Below are positions 34,070-42,607 of a DNA stretch of 64,000 bases, in pieces. A model generated the notes under the pieces. That model was given only the letters and a program-made list of their open reading frames with translations, searched no databases and was not told the origin of the DNA. Positions within the stretch are counted from its first letter, which is position 1, and the number at the start of each line of letters is the position of its first letter. The DNA comes from Klebsiella sp. BIGb0138 (GTDB lineage: Bacteria; Pseudomonadota; Gammaproteobacteria; Enterobacterales; Enterobacteriaceae), in NCBI RefSeq assembly GCF_004342285.1, contig NZ_SMCV01000001.1, positions 310,001-374,000 on the forward strand, read 5' to 3'. The position numbers and the translations under genes are program-made.

Positions 34070-35506
34070 TTATTTTTCGTCCACTTGAGTTTTACTCCGC
34101 GGATATTTCCATAGCCAGCGCCCGCTCACCATTCGGCAATAGAACAGCACGCCGCGCACCGCCCAGTCGAGCACCATCCCCAGCCAGACGCCGATAACGC
34201 CCATCCCGAGGACAATCCCCAGCGTATAGCCCGCCACCACGCGACAGCCCCACATGCCCAGCATCGACACCCACATGGTATAGCGCACATCACGCGCGCC
34301 TTTAAAGGCGCAGGGCAGGATCCACGAGGTCGCCCAGATCGGCATAAAGAAGGCGTTCAGCCACAGCAGTTCCTTGACCACCACTTTGACATCTTCTTCG
34401 CTGGTATAGAACGAAGCGATCAGGTTAGCGAACGGCGCGGTGCCCCAGGCAATCACCGTCAGCACGATTGTGGATAGCCAGAACACGTGCCACGCCTGAC
34501 GCTCGGCCTGCCCTATTTGCCCTTTGCCCAGCCGTTTACCGGTAATGATGGTGGAAGCAGAACCTAATGCATTCCCCGGCAGGTTAATTAACGAAGCGAC
34601 GGAAAAGGCGATAAAGTTCCCGGCGATGACGTTAGTCCCCATTCCGGCAACAAACATCTGCGTCAGCAGTTTACCGCCGTTGAACAGCACCGACTCGATG
34701 CTCGCCGGGATACCGATGCCCATCACTTCCCAGATAATCGCGAAGTTGAACGGTTTAAAGTAACTCTTCAGCGAAATGCGCAGCGCCGGGTTAAAACCAA
34801 TCGCCAGGACCCACACGATCGCCACCGCGCCAATATAACGGGCGATCGTCAGCCCCAGCCCCGCGCCGACAAACCCCAGCCCCGGCCAGGAAAAAACGCC
34901 GTAAATCAGGATGCTGCTGATAATAATATTGAGGATGTTCATCCCGCCGTTGATCAACAGCGGAATTTTGGTGTTGCCGGCCCCGCGCAAAGCCCCGCTG
35001 CCGATCAGCGCAATCGCCGCCGCCGGGTAGCTCAGCACCGTCAGCTCCAGATAGGTCAACGCCAGAGCCTTCACCTGCGACGAGGCGTCTCCGGCGACAA
35101 CGTCGATGATCTCGCTGCCGAAAGCATGGATCACCGCCGCCAGCAGAATGGAGAACAGCGTCATGATGACCAGCGATTGTCTCGCCGCCGCCCTCGCCCG
35201 CCGCCGGTCGAGTTTGCCGAGGCTAAAGGCCACGACCACCGTGGTACCGAGGTCGATGGCGGCAAAAAACGACATAATCACCATGTTAAAGCTGTCGGCC
35301 AGCCCCACGCCCGCCATCGCCTCTTTTCCCAGCCAGCTGACCAGGAACGTACTCAACACCCCCATCAGCAAAACGCAGGTGTTTTCGAGGAAAATAGGCA
35401 CCGCAAGGGGGCTGATTTCACGCCAGTAAAGGACACGGTAACTTTTACGCTTTTTAAACCAGGTCGTGCGTTCAGCGACCTGGCGTACTGCGGAGGTGAC
35501 GTTCAA
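34070..35506 (-). CDS. yeeO: MATE-family multidrug/metabolite exporter YeeO
   Basis: A 478-residue protein with twelve predicted membrane helices. It closely follows E. coli YeeO from VLYWREISPLAVPIFLENTC through FLVSWLGKEAMAGVGLADSF, GSGALRGAGNTKIPLLING and RISLKSYFKPFNFAIIWEVM. MATE exporters use sodium or proton gradients; YeeO has been reported to export flavins and drugs. The start is taken as TTG at 35506 (LNVTSAVRQV), which aligns with an internal part of longer E. coli YeeO versions; upstream there is no ATG in frame before the tRNA. Its position between two tRNA-Asn genes is the same as in E. coli. Confidence 0.93.
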   Translation of the reverse strand: MNVTSAVRQVAERTTWFKKRKSYRVLYWREISPLAVPIFLENTCVLLMGVLSTFLVSWLGKEAMAGVGLADSFNMVIMSFFAAIDLGTTVVVAFSLGKLDRRRARAAARQSLVIMTLFSILLAAVIHAFGSEIIDVVAGDASSQVKALALTYLELTVLSYPAAAIALIGSGALRGAGNTKIPLLINGGMNILNIIISSILIYGVFSWPGLGFVGAGLGLTIARYIGAVAIVWVLAIGFNPALRISLKSYFKPFNFAIIWEVMGIGIPASIESVLFNGGKLLTQMFVAGMGTNVIAGNFIAFSVASLINLPGNALGSASTIITGKRLGKGQIGQAERQAWHVFWLSTIVLTVIAWGTAPFANLIASFYTSEEDVKVVVKELLWLNAFFMPIWATSWILPCAFKGARDVRYTMWVSMLGMWGCRVVAGYTLGIVLGMGVIGVWLGMVLDWAVRGVLFYCRMVSGRWLWKYPRSKTQVDEK

Positions 35507-35700
35507 GGGAGACCTTAGTGAGAAAAGTTGAAACTACATTTCAAATGATGATAGAGAATGGGCGATCCTGCAAAACATTTTTCCTGATTAATTGTCGGTA
35601 ATAGCAACAAATTGTTGATGGAAACGGCAGTTGAACATCTGTCGGCGAATTGATGTTTGACAAATATTTTTTCGCCGCTAAGATACGACTCCACGACGAT

Positions 35701-35776
35701 TCCTCTGTAGTTCAGTCGGTAGAACGGCGGACTGTTAATCCGTATGTCACTGGTTCGAGTCCAGTCAGAGGAGCCA
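35701..35776 (+). tRNA. tRNA-Asn (GTT anticodon)
   Basis: A 76-nt gene with acceptor ends TCCTCTG/CAGAGGA, anticodon GTT and encoded CCA; identical to the copy at 33867-33942 but on the opposite strand. The 3' end CCAGTCAGAGGAGCCA is the usual attB core for asn-tRNA integrases and is unbroken here. Confidence 0.97.
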
Positions 35777-35781
35777 TATTT

Positions 35782-35817
35782 AAAAAGCCCGCTTAAGGAA
35801 ACTTAAGCGGGCTTTTT
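35782..35817 (+). terminator. Rho-independent terminator of the right tRNA-Asn
   Basis: AAAAAGCCCGCTTAAG pairs with CTTAAGCGGGCTTTTT around GAAA, starting 6 bp after the tRNA. An inverted near-copy at 33826-33861 serves the left tRNA. Confidence 0.92.
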
Positions 35818-35822
35818 GCTTT

Positions 35823-36238
35823 CGTACATCCTTACGAATCCTTATACGGCATGAATTCAAAAGGTTAGGTTAAAGCGCATCCCGGAGCGTTGAGACTTTA
35901 CCCTCCGTAGCGGCAAACACGGGGAGTCAAATCCGACGGCCCGCCTGGTGTATATCAAGCACCGAGGCTTCGCTTTACCGGGTTGAGGCGAAACCGGGTA
36001 ACCTCTCTTCACCAGGCAAAGCCGCACCCGTGCACAGCGGTACGGTTTTGTTATTGGGTCCGTCAGGGCAGAAAGGTATGACGGATGCCGATACCAGGCA
36101 TCCATATCATTGCCATGAAAAATATCCGCCGACCTCCTGACATCAGAACACAGCCAGGGGGAAGAACAAGCATCAGGCCAGGAGTTCCTCCGCAGCTTCT
36201 GTTGCAGCAGGTGCGGAACGCGCTAGCAGCTCAACTGT
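35823..36238. other. 416-bp region without a recognisable gene
   Basis: Only shadow-like short frames are present. It lies between the right tRNA-Asn, a usual integration hotspot, and the ABC transporter operon. I saw no integrase fragment and no second copy of the tRNA 3' end. Confidence 0.5.
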
Positions 36239-36976
36239 CTAGTGGACCAGTAAATCATTGAGGAAACGCCGCGCGCGCGGATGCTGCGGCGCGGTGAAGA
36301 ATTTATCCGGCTCGGCCTTTTCCAGTATTTGTCCCTGATCCATAAACCAGATCGTATCGGCGACGTCACGGGCAAAATTCATTTCATGGGTGACGCACAT
36401 CATGGTCATGCCTTCCTGCGCCAGCCCGCGCATCACGCTCAGCACCTCGCCGACCATCTCCGGATCGAGTGCGGAAGTTGGTTCATCAAACAACATGACC
36501 GGCGGCTTCATCGCCAGCGCCCGGGCAATAGCTACCCGCTGCTGCTGGCCGCCGGAAAGCTGCGCCGGGTAAACGTCGGCCTTGTGCGACAGCCCTACCC
36601 GCTCCAGCAGCTCCCCGGCATGGCGCCGGGCTTCAGAGCGCTTCTCGCCGAGCACTTTCACCGGCGACATCATAATATTCTCCAGCACCGAAACGTGCGG
36701 AAACAGGTTGAAACTCTGGAAAACGAAGCCGATTCGCGTGCGCAGCTGGTTCAGCCGGGTGCTTGAGCCATGAATATCGACGCCGTCAAACAGGATCTGC
36801 CCCTGTTCAATGGGCTCAAGACGGTTGACCGTCCGGATGAGCGTCGATTTTCCCGATCCGGAAGGACCACACACCACCACCACTTCACCGCTTTTGATTT
36901 CGGCGCTTACGTCGGTCAGGGCCTGATATTCCCCGTACCATTTATTCACCTGATTGAACAGAATCATCGGTCGCAT
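36239..36976 (-). CDS. Polar amino acid ABC transporter ATPase (GlnQ/GltL-like)
   Basis: A 245-residue ATPase. Walker A is GPSGSGKSTLIRTVNRLE, the Q-loop FQSFNLFPHVSVLEN, the signature LSGGQQQRVAIARAL, Walker B VMLFDEPTSALDPEMV and the switch His is in CVTHEMNFAR. This is the amino acid (PAAT) ATPase pattern. AAGGAGCAACC precedes the ATG. It is last of a five-gene same-strand group (39775 to 36239). The matching binding protein is probably the one at 45082-45921. Confidence 0.94.
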   Translation of the reverse strand: MRPMILFNQVNKWYGEYQALTDVSAEIKSGEVVVVCGPSGSGKSTLIRTVNRLEPIEQGQILFDGVDIHGSSTRLNQLRTRIGFVFQSFNLFPHVSVLENIMMSPVKVLGEKRSEARRHAGELLERVGLSHKADVYPAQLSGGQQQRVAIARALAMKPPVMLFDEPTSALDPEMVGEVLSVMRGLAQEGMTMMCVTHEMNFARDVADTIWFMDQGQILEKAEPDKFFTAPQHPRARRFLNDLLVH

Positions 36977-36985
36977 GGTTGCTCC

Positions 36986-37747
36986 TTATTGAGTTTGTGA
37001 TGATGACGGGTCGAGAACCAGCGGCGTGACCGGCTTTCCCGTGGCGGACTGCGCGCCTTGCCTCCTGCTGGCGATACGCAGCTCCAGGCGACTGGCCAGC
37101 CACGTCAGGCTAAAGTTAATGATGTAATAGCTCAGCGCCACGATGGCAAAGACCTGGAACGGTTTCGTCAGCAGCTGGTTACTGACCTGGTTAGCCGCAT
37201 AGGTCAGCTCCGGTACGTTAATCACGTAGCCAAGGGTGCTATCTTTGATAATCGACACCAGCTGGCTTATCAGACTCGGCAGCGTGTTGTACAACGCCTG
37301 CGGCAGAATCACCAGGCGCAGCGCCCGGATGTGCCCCATTCCCAGCGCGCGGGAGGCTTCATATTGCCCCGAGGGCAGCGCCTGGATCCCGCCGCGCACG
37401 ATTTCAGCGATATAGGTGCTCTCGTAGATGATCAGCGTACACAGCATGGTGCTGAAGCCGCTGATGTTGTGGCCAATCAGCAGCGGCACGCAGAAATAGG
37501 TCCAGAACACCACCATCATCAGCGGGATACCGCGCAGCAAATAGATCCAGCAGGTTACCGGCCAGCTCAGCCAGCGCCACGGCGAGAGGCGAGCGAGGCA
37601 TAACAGCACGCCGACCGGAAAAGCGAACAGTACCGCCAGCAGCGACACCAGCAAGGTACACAGCACGCCGCCCAGCGGACCATCGGGATACTGCCCCATC
37701 AGCAACAGCAGGCCGTTATCGTGCAGAATCGTGAAAAAATCAAACAT
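36986..37747 (-). CDS. Amino acid ABC transporter permease
   Basis: A 253-residue HisM/GltK-type permease with five or six helices. The docking loop is in ALPSGQYEASRALGMGHIRALRLVILPQALYNTLPSL (landmark: EASRALGMGHIRALRLVILP). The C-terminus is extended by a polar tail of about 25 residues. It lies 9 bp upstream of the ATPase and 5 bp downstream of the other permease, so the three genes should be co-translated as a transporter for a polar amino acid or related lactam. Confidence 0.92.
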   Translation of the reverse strand: MFDFFTILHDNGLLLLMGQYPDGPLGGVLCTLLVSLLAVLFAFPVGVLLCLARLSPWRWLSWPVTCWIYLLRGIPLMMVVFWTYFCVPLLIGHNISGFSTMLCTLIIYESTYIAEIVRGGIQALPSGQYEASRALGMGHIRALRLVILPQALYNTLPSLISQLVSIIKDSTLGYVINVPELTYAANQVSNQLLTKPFQVFAIVALSYYIINFSLTWLASRLELRIASRRQGAQSATGKPVTPLVLDPSSSQTQ

Positions 37748-37752
37748 ACAGA

Positions 37753-38448
37753 TTACCTCGCATACGCGCGCTGAAAGCGACGGGCCAGCAGCGCCCCCAT
37801 CCCCATCAGCAGCAAAGAGAAGGCCAGGTAGCCTACCGTCGCCACCGTATACGCTTCGAAGGTGCGGAAGGTCTGGTTTTCAATATCGCGCGTAACGTAA
37901 GTCAGTTCGGCGACGCCAATGACCATGGCAAGGCTGGTATTTTTAAACAGCAGCACGGTGTGGTTAATCACCGACGGCAGCGCGTTGCGGATCCCTTGCG
38001 GCAGAATCACCAGCCGCATGGCGCGCAAATACCCCATTCCCAGCGCCCGCGCCGCCTCATTCTGCCCCTCGGGGATGGCGCGCAGGCCGCTGCGGATATC
38101 TTCAGAGAAGTAGGCCGCCTGGCACAGTCCCAGCGCGACCAGCGAGAACAAAAACTCCGCATTCATCTCGTTAACCCACATCTGCAGCGACTCGGGCAGC
38201 AGCGTCGGAATCGCGAAATACCACATCATCAGCTGAATAAGCGTCGGTACGTTGCGGTGGTAGGATACATACGCCGCCACCAACAGTTGCGCGAAGCGCT
38301 TGTTGCTCAGGCGGATCATCACCAGCACCAGCGCAATAAACATGGCTAGCAGCCATGCACCCAACGCCAGTTCCAGAGTGACGACGGTGCCATCAATAAT
38401 CATCTGGCCGTAGTGGCCAGTCATCACGTTACTGAAGTCGAGTGCCAT
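37753..38448 (-). CDS. Amino acid ABC transporter permease (partner)
   Basis: A 231-residue permease of the HisQ/GltJ type with the docking loop IPEGQNEAARALGMGYLRAMRLVILPQGIRNALPSV (landmark: EAARALGMGYLRAMRLVILP). It starts at an ATG with GAGGAGG upstream. Together with 36986-37747 it should form the heterodimeric inner-membrane channel. It follows the SDR gene by 23 bp. Confidence 0.92.
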   Translation of the reverse strand: MALDFSNVMTGHYGQMIIDGTVVTLELALGAWLLAMFIALVLVMIRLSNKRFAQLLVAAYVSYHRNVPTLIQLMMWYFAIPTLLPESLQMWVNEMNAEFLFSLVALGLCQAAYFSEDIRSGLRAIPEGQNEAARALGMGYLRAMRLVILPQGIRNALPSVINHTVLLFKNTSLAMVIGVAELTYVTRDIENQTFRTFEAYTVATVGYLAFSLLLMGMGALLARRFQRAYAR

Positions 38449-38471
38449 ATATCCTCCTCGTTTGCCGTCAT

Positions 38472-39224
38472 TCAGGACTCACGGTCGCCGGGACGCATTG
38501 TGGATAGCCCGCCGGGTACCTGCAGCGTCGGGGTGATCTCAATATTGCCGATGTTGACCGCCACCGGCGCGGCGAGCGCGAAGGCCACGCAGTCGGCGAT
38601 ATCTTTTGCTTCCGGCAGCTCGAAACCCTCGATAAAGCGACGGCGCGCCTCTTCGTGATCGCCGGAAACGTTACCGAAAATCTCCGTCGCCACCCGCCCC
38701 GGGCAAATTTCGGTAATTCGCACCCGCTTGCCGTAGCAATCGACGCGCAGCTGACGCGACAGCGCGTGTACCCCCGCTTTGGTGGCGTGATAGATGGAAT
38801 TGCCGTTGAAGTTATAAATCGCGGCGATGGAGGTGATATTAATGACGTGGCCGCAGTCGCGCGCCACCATTCCCGGAACCAGCAGCCGGCACAGGTGCAG
38901 CACGGCGCGCAGGTTGACATCCACCTGGGTGTTGATCCAGTCGGCTTCGGCATCGAGAATCGATCCCGGATGAGAGACGCCGGCGTTGTTCACCAGAATA
39001 TCGACCTGCAGATCGCGGCACAGTTCGGTCAGCGCCGACAGATCGCCAACGTCGACGGCGTGGGGAATGCAGCCGGTTCTGTCCGCCAGCGCGGCCAGCT
39101 GTTCGTGCCGACGCGCTACCGCGTGGACCACAATCCCTTCCTGACAAAGGCGTTCGACAATCGCTTCACCCATTCCGGCGGAAGCGCCGGTCACCAGGGC
39201 CACTTTATAATCTGAAAATGGCAT
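38472..39224 (-). CDS. Short-chain dehydrogenase/reductase (SDR)
   Basis: A 250-residue classical SDR. The cofactor motif is VTGASAGMGEAI, then ILVNNAGVSHPG, the catalytic Ser region INITSIAAIYNFNG, YHATK (Tyr-x-x-x-Lys) and CPGRVATEIFG. Arg37-Arg38 after the second strand (AVARRHEQ) favours NADP(H). It resembles YdfG/serine 3-dehydrogenase-type enzymes that oxidise hydroxy acids. AGGAGAGG precedes the ATG. It lies in the same group as the amino acid permeases and a biotinyl-like protein, so its substrate may be a hydroxy amino acid or related lactam product. The exact reaction is unknown. Confidence 0.88.
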   Translation of the reverse strand: MPFSDYKVALVTGASAGMGEAIVERLCQEGIVVHAVARRHEQLAALADRTGCIPHAVDVGDLSALTELCRDLQVDILVNNAGVSHPGSILDAEADWINTQVDVNLRAVLHLCRLLVPGMVARDCGHVINITSIAAIYNFNGNSIYHATKAGVHALSRQLRVDCYGKRVRITEICPGRVATEIFGNVSGDHEEARRRFIEGFELPEAKDIADCVAFALAAPVAVNIGNIEITPTLQVPGGLSTMRPGDRES

Positions 39225-39337
39225 ATGTGCCTCTCCTGTTGCGGCAGACCGATCTGCCTTTGACGTTGTTTTTCTGACTGTATGCAGTTATGTCCAACGG
39301 GGATAAGACATAAATAGTTTGGCCCGATAAGGGGTCC

Positions 39338-39775
39338 TTATAACTTCGCGGAAGCGGCATCCGCGGGCAGCAGCAGCGCGATCTCGCTGCCGTACTCCAG
39401 CCGGCTCCCCGCCGTCGCGGCAAGGTTTTTGAGCGTCCCGGCCACCGGGCTGCGCACCGGCAAATAGAGCGGCCCGACCTGCACCAGCGCGAGGATATCG
39501 TCCGGCTCAACGCGCTGCCCCTCGCTGACGAACGCCTCCCCGTGGCTGGGGTGGCTCAGCAGCAGACGTCCCGGCATCGGGGAACACACCGGCAGCAGGC
39601 GGGGTTCGGCCGGCGGCGACGACAGAGGCGGCGGTTCGGCCATCGTTTTGCCACCGGGGTAGCGCAGACGAACCGACCAGTCCGCGCCGCGCCACTCAAG
39701 CTCCCGTAGTCCGGCGTTATGCATCTTCTGCGCCAGCTGGCGCAGGTCCTCAAAAGCTATCAGTTCTTTTTCCAT
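39338..39775 (-). CDS. Biotinyl/lipoyl-domain protein lacking the biotin lysine motif
   Basis: About 145 residues from the ATG at 39775. An N-terminal helix region (EDLRQLAQKMHNAGLRELEWRGADW) resembles the start of AccB. The C-terminal half is a biotinyl/lipoyl hammerhead (VCSPMPGRLLLSHPSHGEAFVSEGQRVEPDDILALV...SPVAGTLKNLAATAGSRLEYGSEIALLL). Where biotin carriers have EAMKM, this protein has VQVGPLYLPV, with no lysine, so it should not be biotinylated. It could be a structural or regulatory paralogue of the true carrier at 49905-50360. It is first of the five-gene group reading to 36239. Confidence 0.75.
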   Translation of the reverse strand: MEKELIAFEDLRQLAQKMHNAGLRELEWRGADWSVRLRYPGGKTMAEPPPLSSPPAEPRLLPVCSPMPGRLLLSHPSHGEAFVSEGQRVEPDDILALVQVGPLYLPVRSPVAGTLKNLAATAGSRLEYGSEIALLLPADAASAKL

Positions 39776-39895
39776 CATGATTCCATCGCGCAAGGGTCAG
39801 ATCACGGCAGCGCCGCGCGCCAGAGTAGTGACTCTAGCGCGGGTATCGGGCGGGTTGATAAGAGGGTTTCGCTTTGAGGCAATAAGGGGGACTTA

Positions 39896-40819
39896 TTATC
39901 CCACCAGGGTTAGCGGCCGGTTGTCCTCGGTCCGCTGCGCCATCAGGGAGAGCAAAATCCCCTTCACCGCCTCCGCGGGCTGCGAAAGCGGCAGATGGTC
40001 GGACATACAGAACGAGAGCGAGGTGAGCACATTGGGTTCGACAATTCTCGCCATCCAGGCATTGGCGGGCTGGAGCATGGTGCGCGCCGCGGACTCCGGC
40101 ATGATGGTGCCGCCGAGCTCCGCCGCCAGCGCGGCGTTAAGCGTGGTCTGCGATTCAATCTCGCACTTCACCCGGTAGCTCAGTCCGGCGAGGGTAAAGG
40201 CGTCGTCCGCGGCTTTACGCATAATGTTATAAATGCGCGGCAGGAACAGATCGTAGCGGGCGACCTCCGCCAGGGCGATTTCGCGCCGCGGCTCCCCCAG
40301 CGCGTGCGGGCAGACGAAAAAGAGCTCCTCTTTCATCAGCGGCAGAAAACGCAAACCGTGAATATCGCGGTCGCCATAAATCACCGCCATATCCATTCGC
40401 CCGCTCATGATTAATTCGCTGAGGGTCGTGCCAAAGTTTTCATTGAAATAGAGCACGATCCCAGGATGCTGGCGCTGCACTTCGGTCAGCAGCGGGATCG
40501 CCAGCTGCTGGGCGGCGGTGCCGGGCGCCAGGCCGACGGAAACCTGGCCGCTCAGGGCCCGGCCCGCGCCGTCGATGGCGCTCTGCGCCTGCGCGCACTG
40601 GCGTAGAATCGCCTGAGCGTGGGTATAGAGAATTTTCCCGGCATCGGTCGGCGTAACCCCGCGTTTGGTGCGAATCAAGAGCTGCTGATCGACCTCGCCT
40701 TCTAGCGTCGCCAGCTGCTGGCTGAGCGCCGGCTGGGCGATATGCAGAATGTCAGCGGCCTGCGTCAGGCTCCCGACGTCGACAATTTTGATGAAATATT
40801 TCAGGCGGCGAAGATTCAT
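39896..40819 (-). CDS. Nac-like LysR-family transcriptional regulator
   Basis: A 307-residue LysR regulator. The DNA-binding N-terminus MNLRRLKYFIKIVDVGSLTQAADILHIAQPALSQQLATLE matches E. coli Nac almost residue for residue (quoted only as landmark GSLTQAADILHIAQPALSQQ). The effector domain has diverged (PLLTEVQRQHPGIVLYFNENF). Nac itself is sigma-54/NtrC-controlled and redirects nitrogen metabolism. Given the diverged effector domain and the surrounding nitrogen genes, this is more likely a local regulator for the lactam/amino acid island than Nac itself. It is divergent from the aminotransferase gene. Confidence 0.88.
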   Translation of the reverse strand: MNLRRLKYFIKIVDVGSLTQAADILHIAQPALSQQLATLEGEVDQQLLIRTKRGVTPTDAGKILYTHAQAILRQCAQAQSAIDGAGRALSGQVSVGLAPGTAAQQLAIPLLTEVQRQHPGIVLYFNENFGTTLSELIMSGRMDMAVIYGDRDIHGLRFLPLMKEELFFVCPHALGEPRREIALAEVARYDLFLPRIYNIMRKAADDAFTLAGLSYRVKCEIESQTTLNAALAAELGGTIMPESAARTMLQPANAWMARIVEPNVLTSLSFCMSDHLPLSQPAEAVKGILLSLMAQRTEDNRPLTLVG

Positions 40820-41181
40820 AATAGCTGTCCTACATCAATACGCATCTCTGATGACAAGCAAAATCGATGCCAGAACCTGAAAGCCCCGCAGGCCGCCGAT
40901 CGCGCCACCATTTCGGGCAATCCGCCCTTCAGCGCTCCCGCGTTTGCACCGTAGGGGTGCAGCGGCGCATACGCGCGGCCCCGTTCATCGGCCGGTCGTC
41001 AGGGGGCGATTCCCGTCAGTCATCGCATTGCGTTATGTCCCCACAACAAAGCGCTATTAGCTCGCCGCCTTTGCCCCCCTCTATGCTGGTTGACGTCTAT
41101 TGACCCCCGCTCGCCGCACGTGGCGGATCGTTCTGCGCCGCGTGCGGGTTTGCTGACCTTATAACCAGGAACCGCAGCCTC

Positions 41182-42384
41182 ATGCCTGATATCGCCGATC
41201 GTCTCAAAAATGTTACCGTCTCCGCCTCCGTCGCCATGACGCAAAAAGCGCGCGATCTCGCCGCGCAGGGAATCGACGTCGTCGGTCTCTCTACCGGCGA
41301 ACCGGACTTCCCCACGCCGCCTCACGTGATCGATGCCGCCTATGCCGCGGCGTGCGCCGGGGATACCCGTTACCCGCCGACGGACGGCACGCCCGCGCTG
41401 CGCGCCGCCATTCAGCGCAAGTTCCTGCGCGATAATGAACTGCGCTATGACATCAGCCAGATCCTGACCGCCGGCGGCGCCCGACAGATTATCTTCAACG
41501 CCATGATGGCGACCATTAACCCCGGTGATGAAGTGATCATCCCCATGCCGTCGTGGATTAGCTACGCCGACATCGTTAAATTCGCCGGCGGAACGCCGGT
41601 TGCGGTGCCCTGTCATGAAGAGCACGGCTTTAAACCGCTGCCGCAGGACGTCGAAGCGGCGATCACGCCGAAGACCAAATGGCTGCTGCTGAACTATCCC
41701 AGCAACCCGACCGGCTCCGTCGCCACGCATGCCGAACTCCTGGCGCTGGGCGAAATGCTGCTGCGTCATCCGCAGATCTGGATCATGACCGACGACATTT
41801 ATGAGCATCTCCTGTACGACGGCGTGAAATTCTGGACTCTGGCGCAGGTGGAGCCCCGGCTGTACGATCGCGTATTGACGGTGAACGGCGTCTCGAAAGC
41901 CTATTCAATGACCGGCTGGCGGCTGGGTTTTTGCGGCGGCCCACTGCCGCTGATTAAGGCGATGAGCAACGTCAATACGCAAAACAGCGGCGGCGTGGCG
42001 ACCCTGGCGCAGGCGGGTTCCGTCGCCGCGCTTGATGGCCCGCAGGATCTGCTGGCGGAACGCGCGGAAATCTATCGCCAGCGCCGCGATTACGTGCTTG
42101 AGCGCCTTGCCGGTATTCCCGGCCTGCGCTGCCATAAGCCGCAGGGGGCCTTCTATCTGTTCGTCAACATCGCGGAATTTATCGGTAAAACCAGCGCCGG
42201 CGGGCGTTTTATCGCCAGCGACGCCGATTTTGTGATGGCGCTTATCGAAGAGCAACACGTGGTGACGGTACAGGGGGCGGCCTACGGCATGAGCCCCTAT
42301 TTCCGCCTGTCTTACGCCACCAGTATGGAACGCCTGCAAACCGGCTGCGATCGTCTTGCGGCCTTCTGCGCGGGCTGTCGTTAA
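41182..42384 (+). CDS. Class I/II PLP-dependent aminotransferase (AspC-like)
   Basis: A 400-residue fold-type I aminotransferase. Landmarks are GIDVVGLSTGEPDFPTPPHV, NPTGSVA around residues 175-181 (NYPSNPTG), MTDDIYEHLLYDG, the PLP-lysine segment NGVSKAYSMTGWRLGF and the substrate-binding arginine near the C-terminus in YFRLSYATS. It transfers an amino group between an amino acid and a 2-oxo acid, typically glutamate/2-oxoglutarate. It is transcribed away from the Nac-like regulator and ends at a strong terminator (42421-42458). In this setting it could move nitrogen from the lactam-derived amino acid. Confidence 0.92.
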   Translation: MPDIADRLKNVTVSASVAMTQKARDLAAQGIDVVGLSTGEPDFPTPPHVIDAAYAAACAGDTRYPPTDGTPALRAAIQRKFLRDNELRYDISQILTAGGARQIIFNAMMATINPGDEVIIPMPSWISYADIVKFAGGTPVAVPCHEEHGFKPLPQDVEAAITPKTKWLLLNYPSNPTGSVATHAELLALGEMLLRHPQIWIMTDDIYEHLLYDGVKFWTLAQVEPRLYDRVLTVNGVSKAYSMTGWRLGFCGGPLPLIKAMSNVNTQNSGGVATLAQAGSVAALDGPQDLLAERAEIYRQRRDYVLERLAGIPGLRCHKPQGAFYLFVNIAEFIGKTSAGGRFIASDADFVMALIEEQHVVTVQGAAYGMSPYFRLSYATSMERLQTGCDRLAAFCAGCR

Positions 42385-42420
42385 GCTGCGGCGCGCAGAT
42401 TGCGCGCGCTGAGCAGAGTG

Positions 42421-42458
42421 AAATGCCTGCCTGGCGTCTGACCGGCAGGCATTTTTTT
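42421..42458 (+). terminator. Rho-independent terminator of the aminotransferase gene
   Basis: AAATGCCTGCC pairs with GGCAGGCATTT around a 12-nt loop, followed by further T residues. It begins 36 bp after the stop. Confidence 0.93.
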
Positions 42459-42568
42459 ATCCCGCCTGTGGGACGACGGGCTCAATTCATACCTGACGAG
42501 AGGGAAAATCGGTTTTGGCAGGATGGGGCTCCAGCAGTCCCACGGCGAAGGGAGAGCAGACGGTGGTC

Positions 42569-42589
42569 AGGGGCGCGGTTTGCGCCCCT
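42569..42589. terminator. Hairpin beyond pxpA
   Basis: AGGGGCGC and GCGCCCCT pair around GGTTT, 18 bp after the pxpA stop on the minus strand. No T-run follows, so a weak terminator or 3'-end stabiliser is likely. Confidence 0.45.
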
Positions 42590-42607
42590 CGCTACGGGGG
42601 AAATGCT

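Larger units (their letters stand above)
35696..35822 (+). repeat. Right copy of 127-bp inverted repeat around yeeO
   Basis: Inverted match of 33821-33947 with a single mismatch. It holds tRNA-Asn 35701-35776 and the terminator at 35782-35817 (16-bp stem, GAAA loop, T5 tail). The two copies enclose about 1.75 kb with yeeO. Confidence 0.93.

Noticed and set aside
35823..36238. Possible integrative element remnant at tRNA-Asn
   Set aside because: No integrase-like sequence and no repeat of the tRNA 3' end were visible; the 82-codon frame here does not resemble a protein family.
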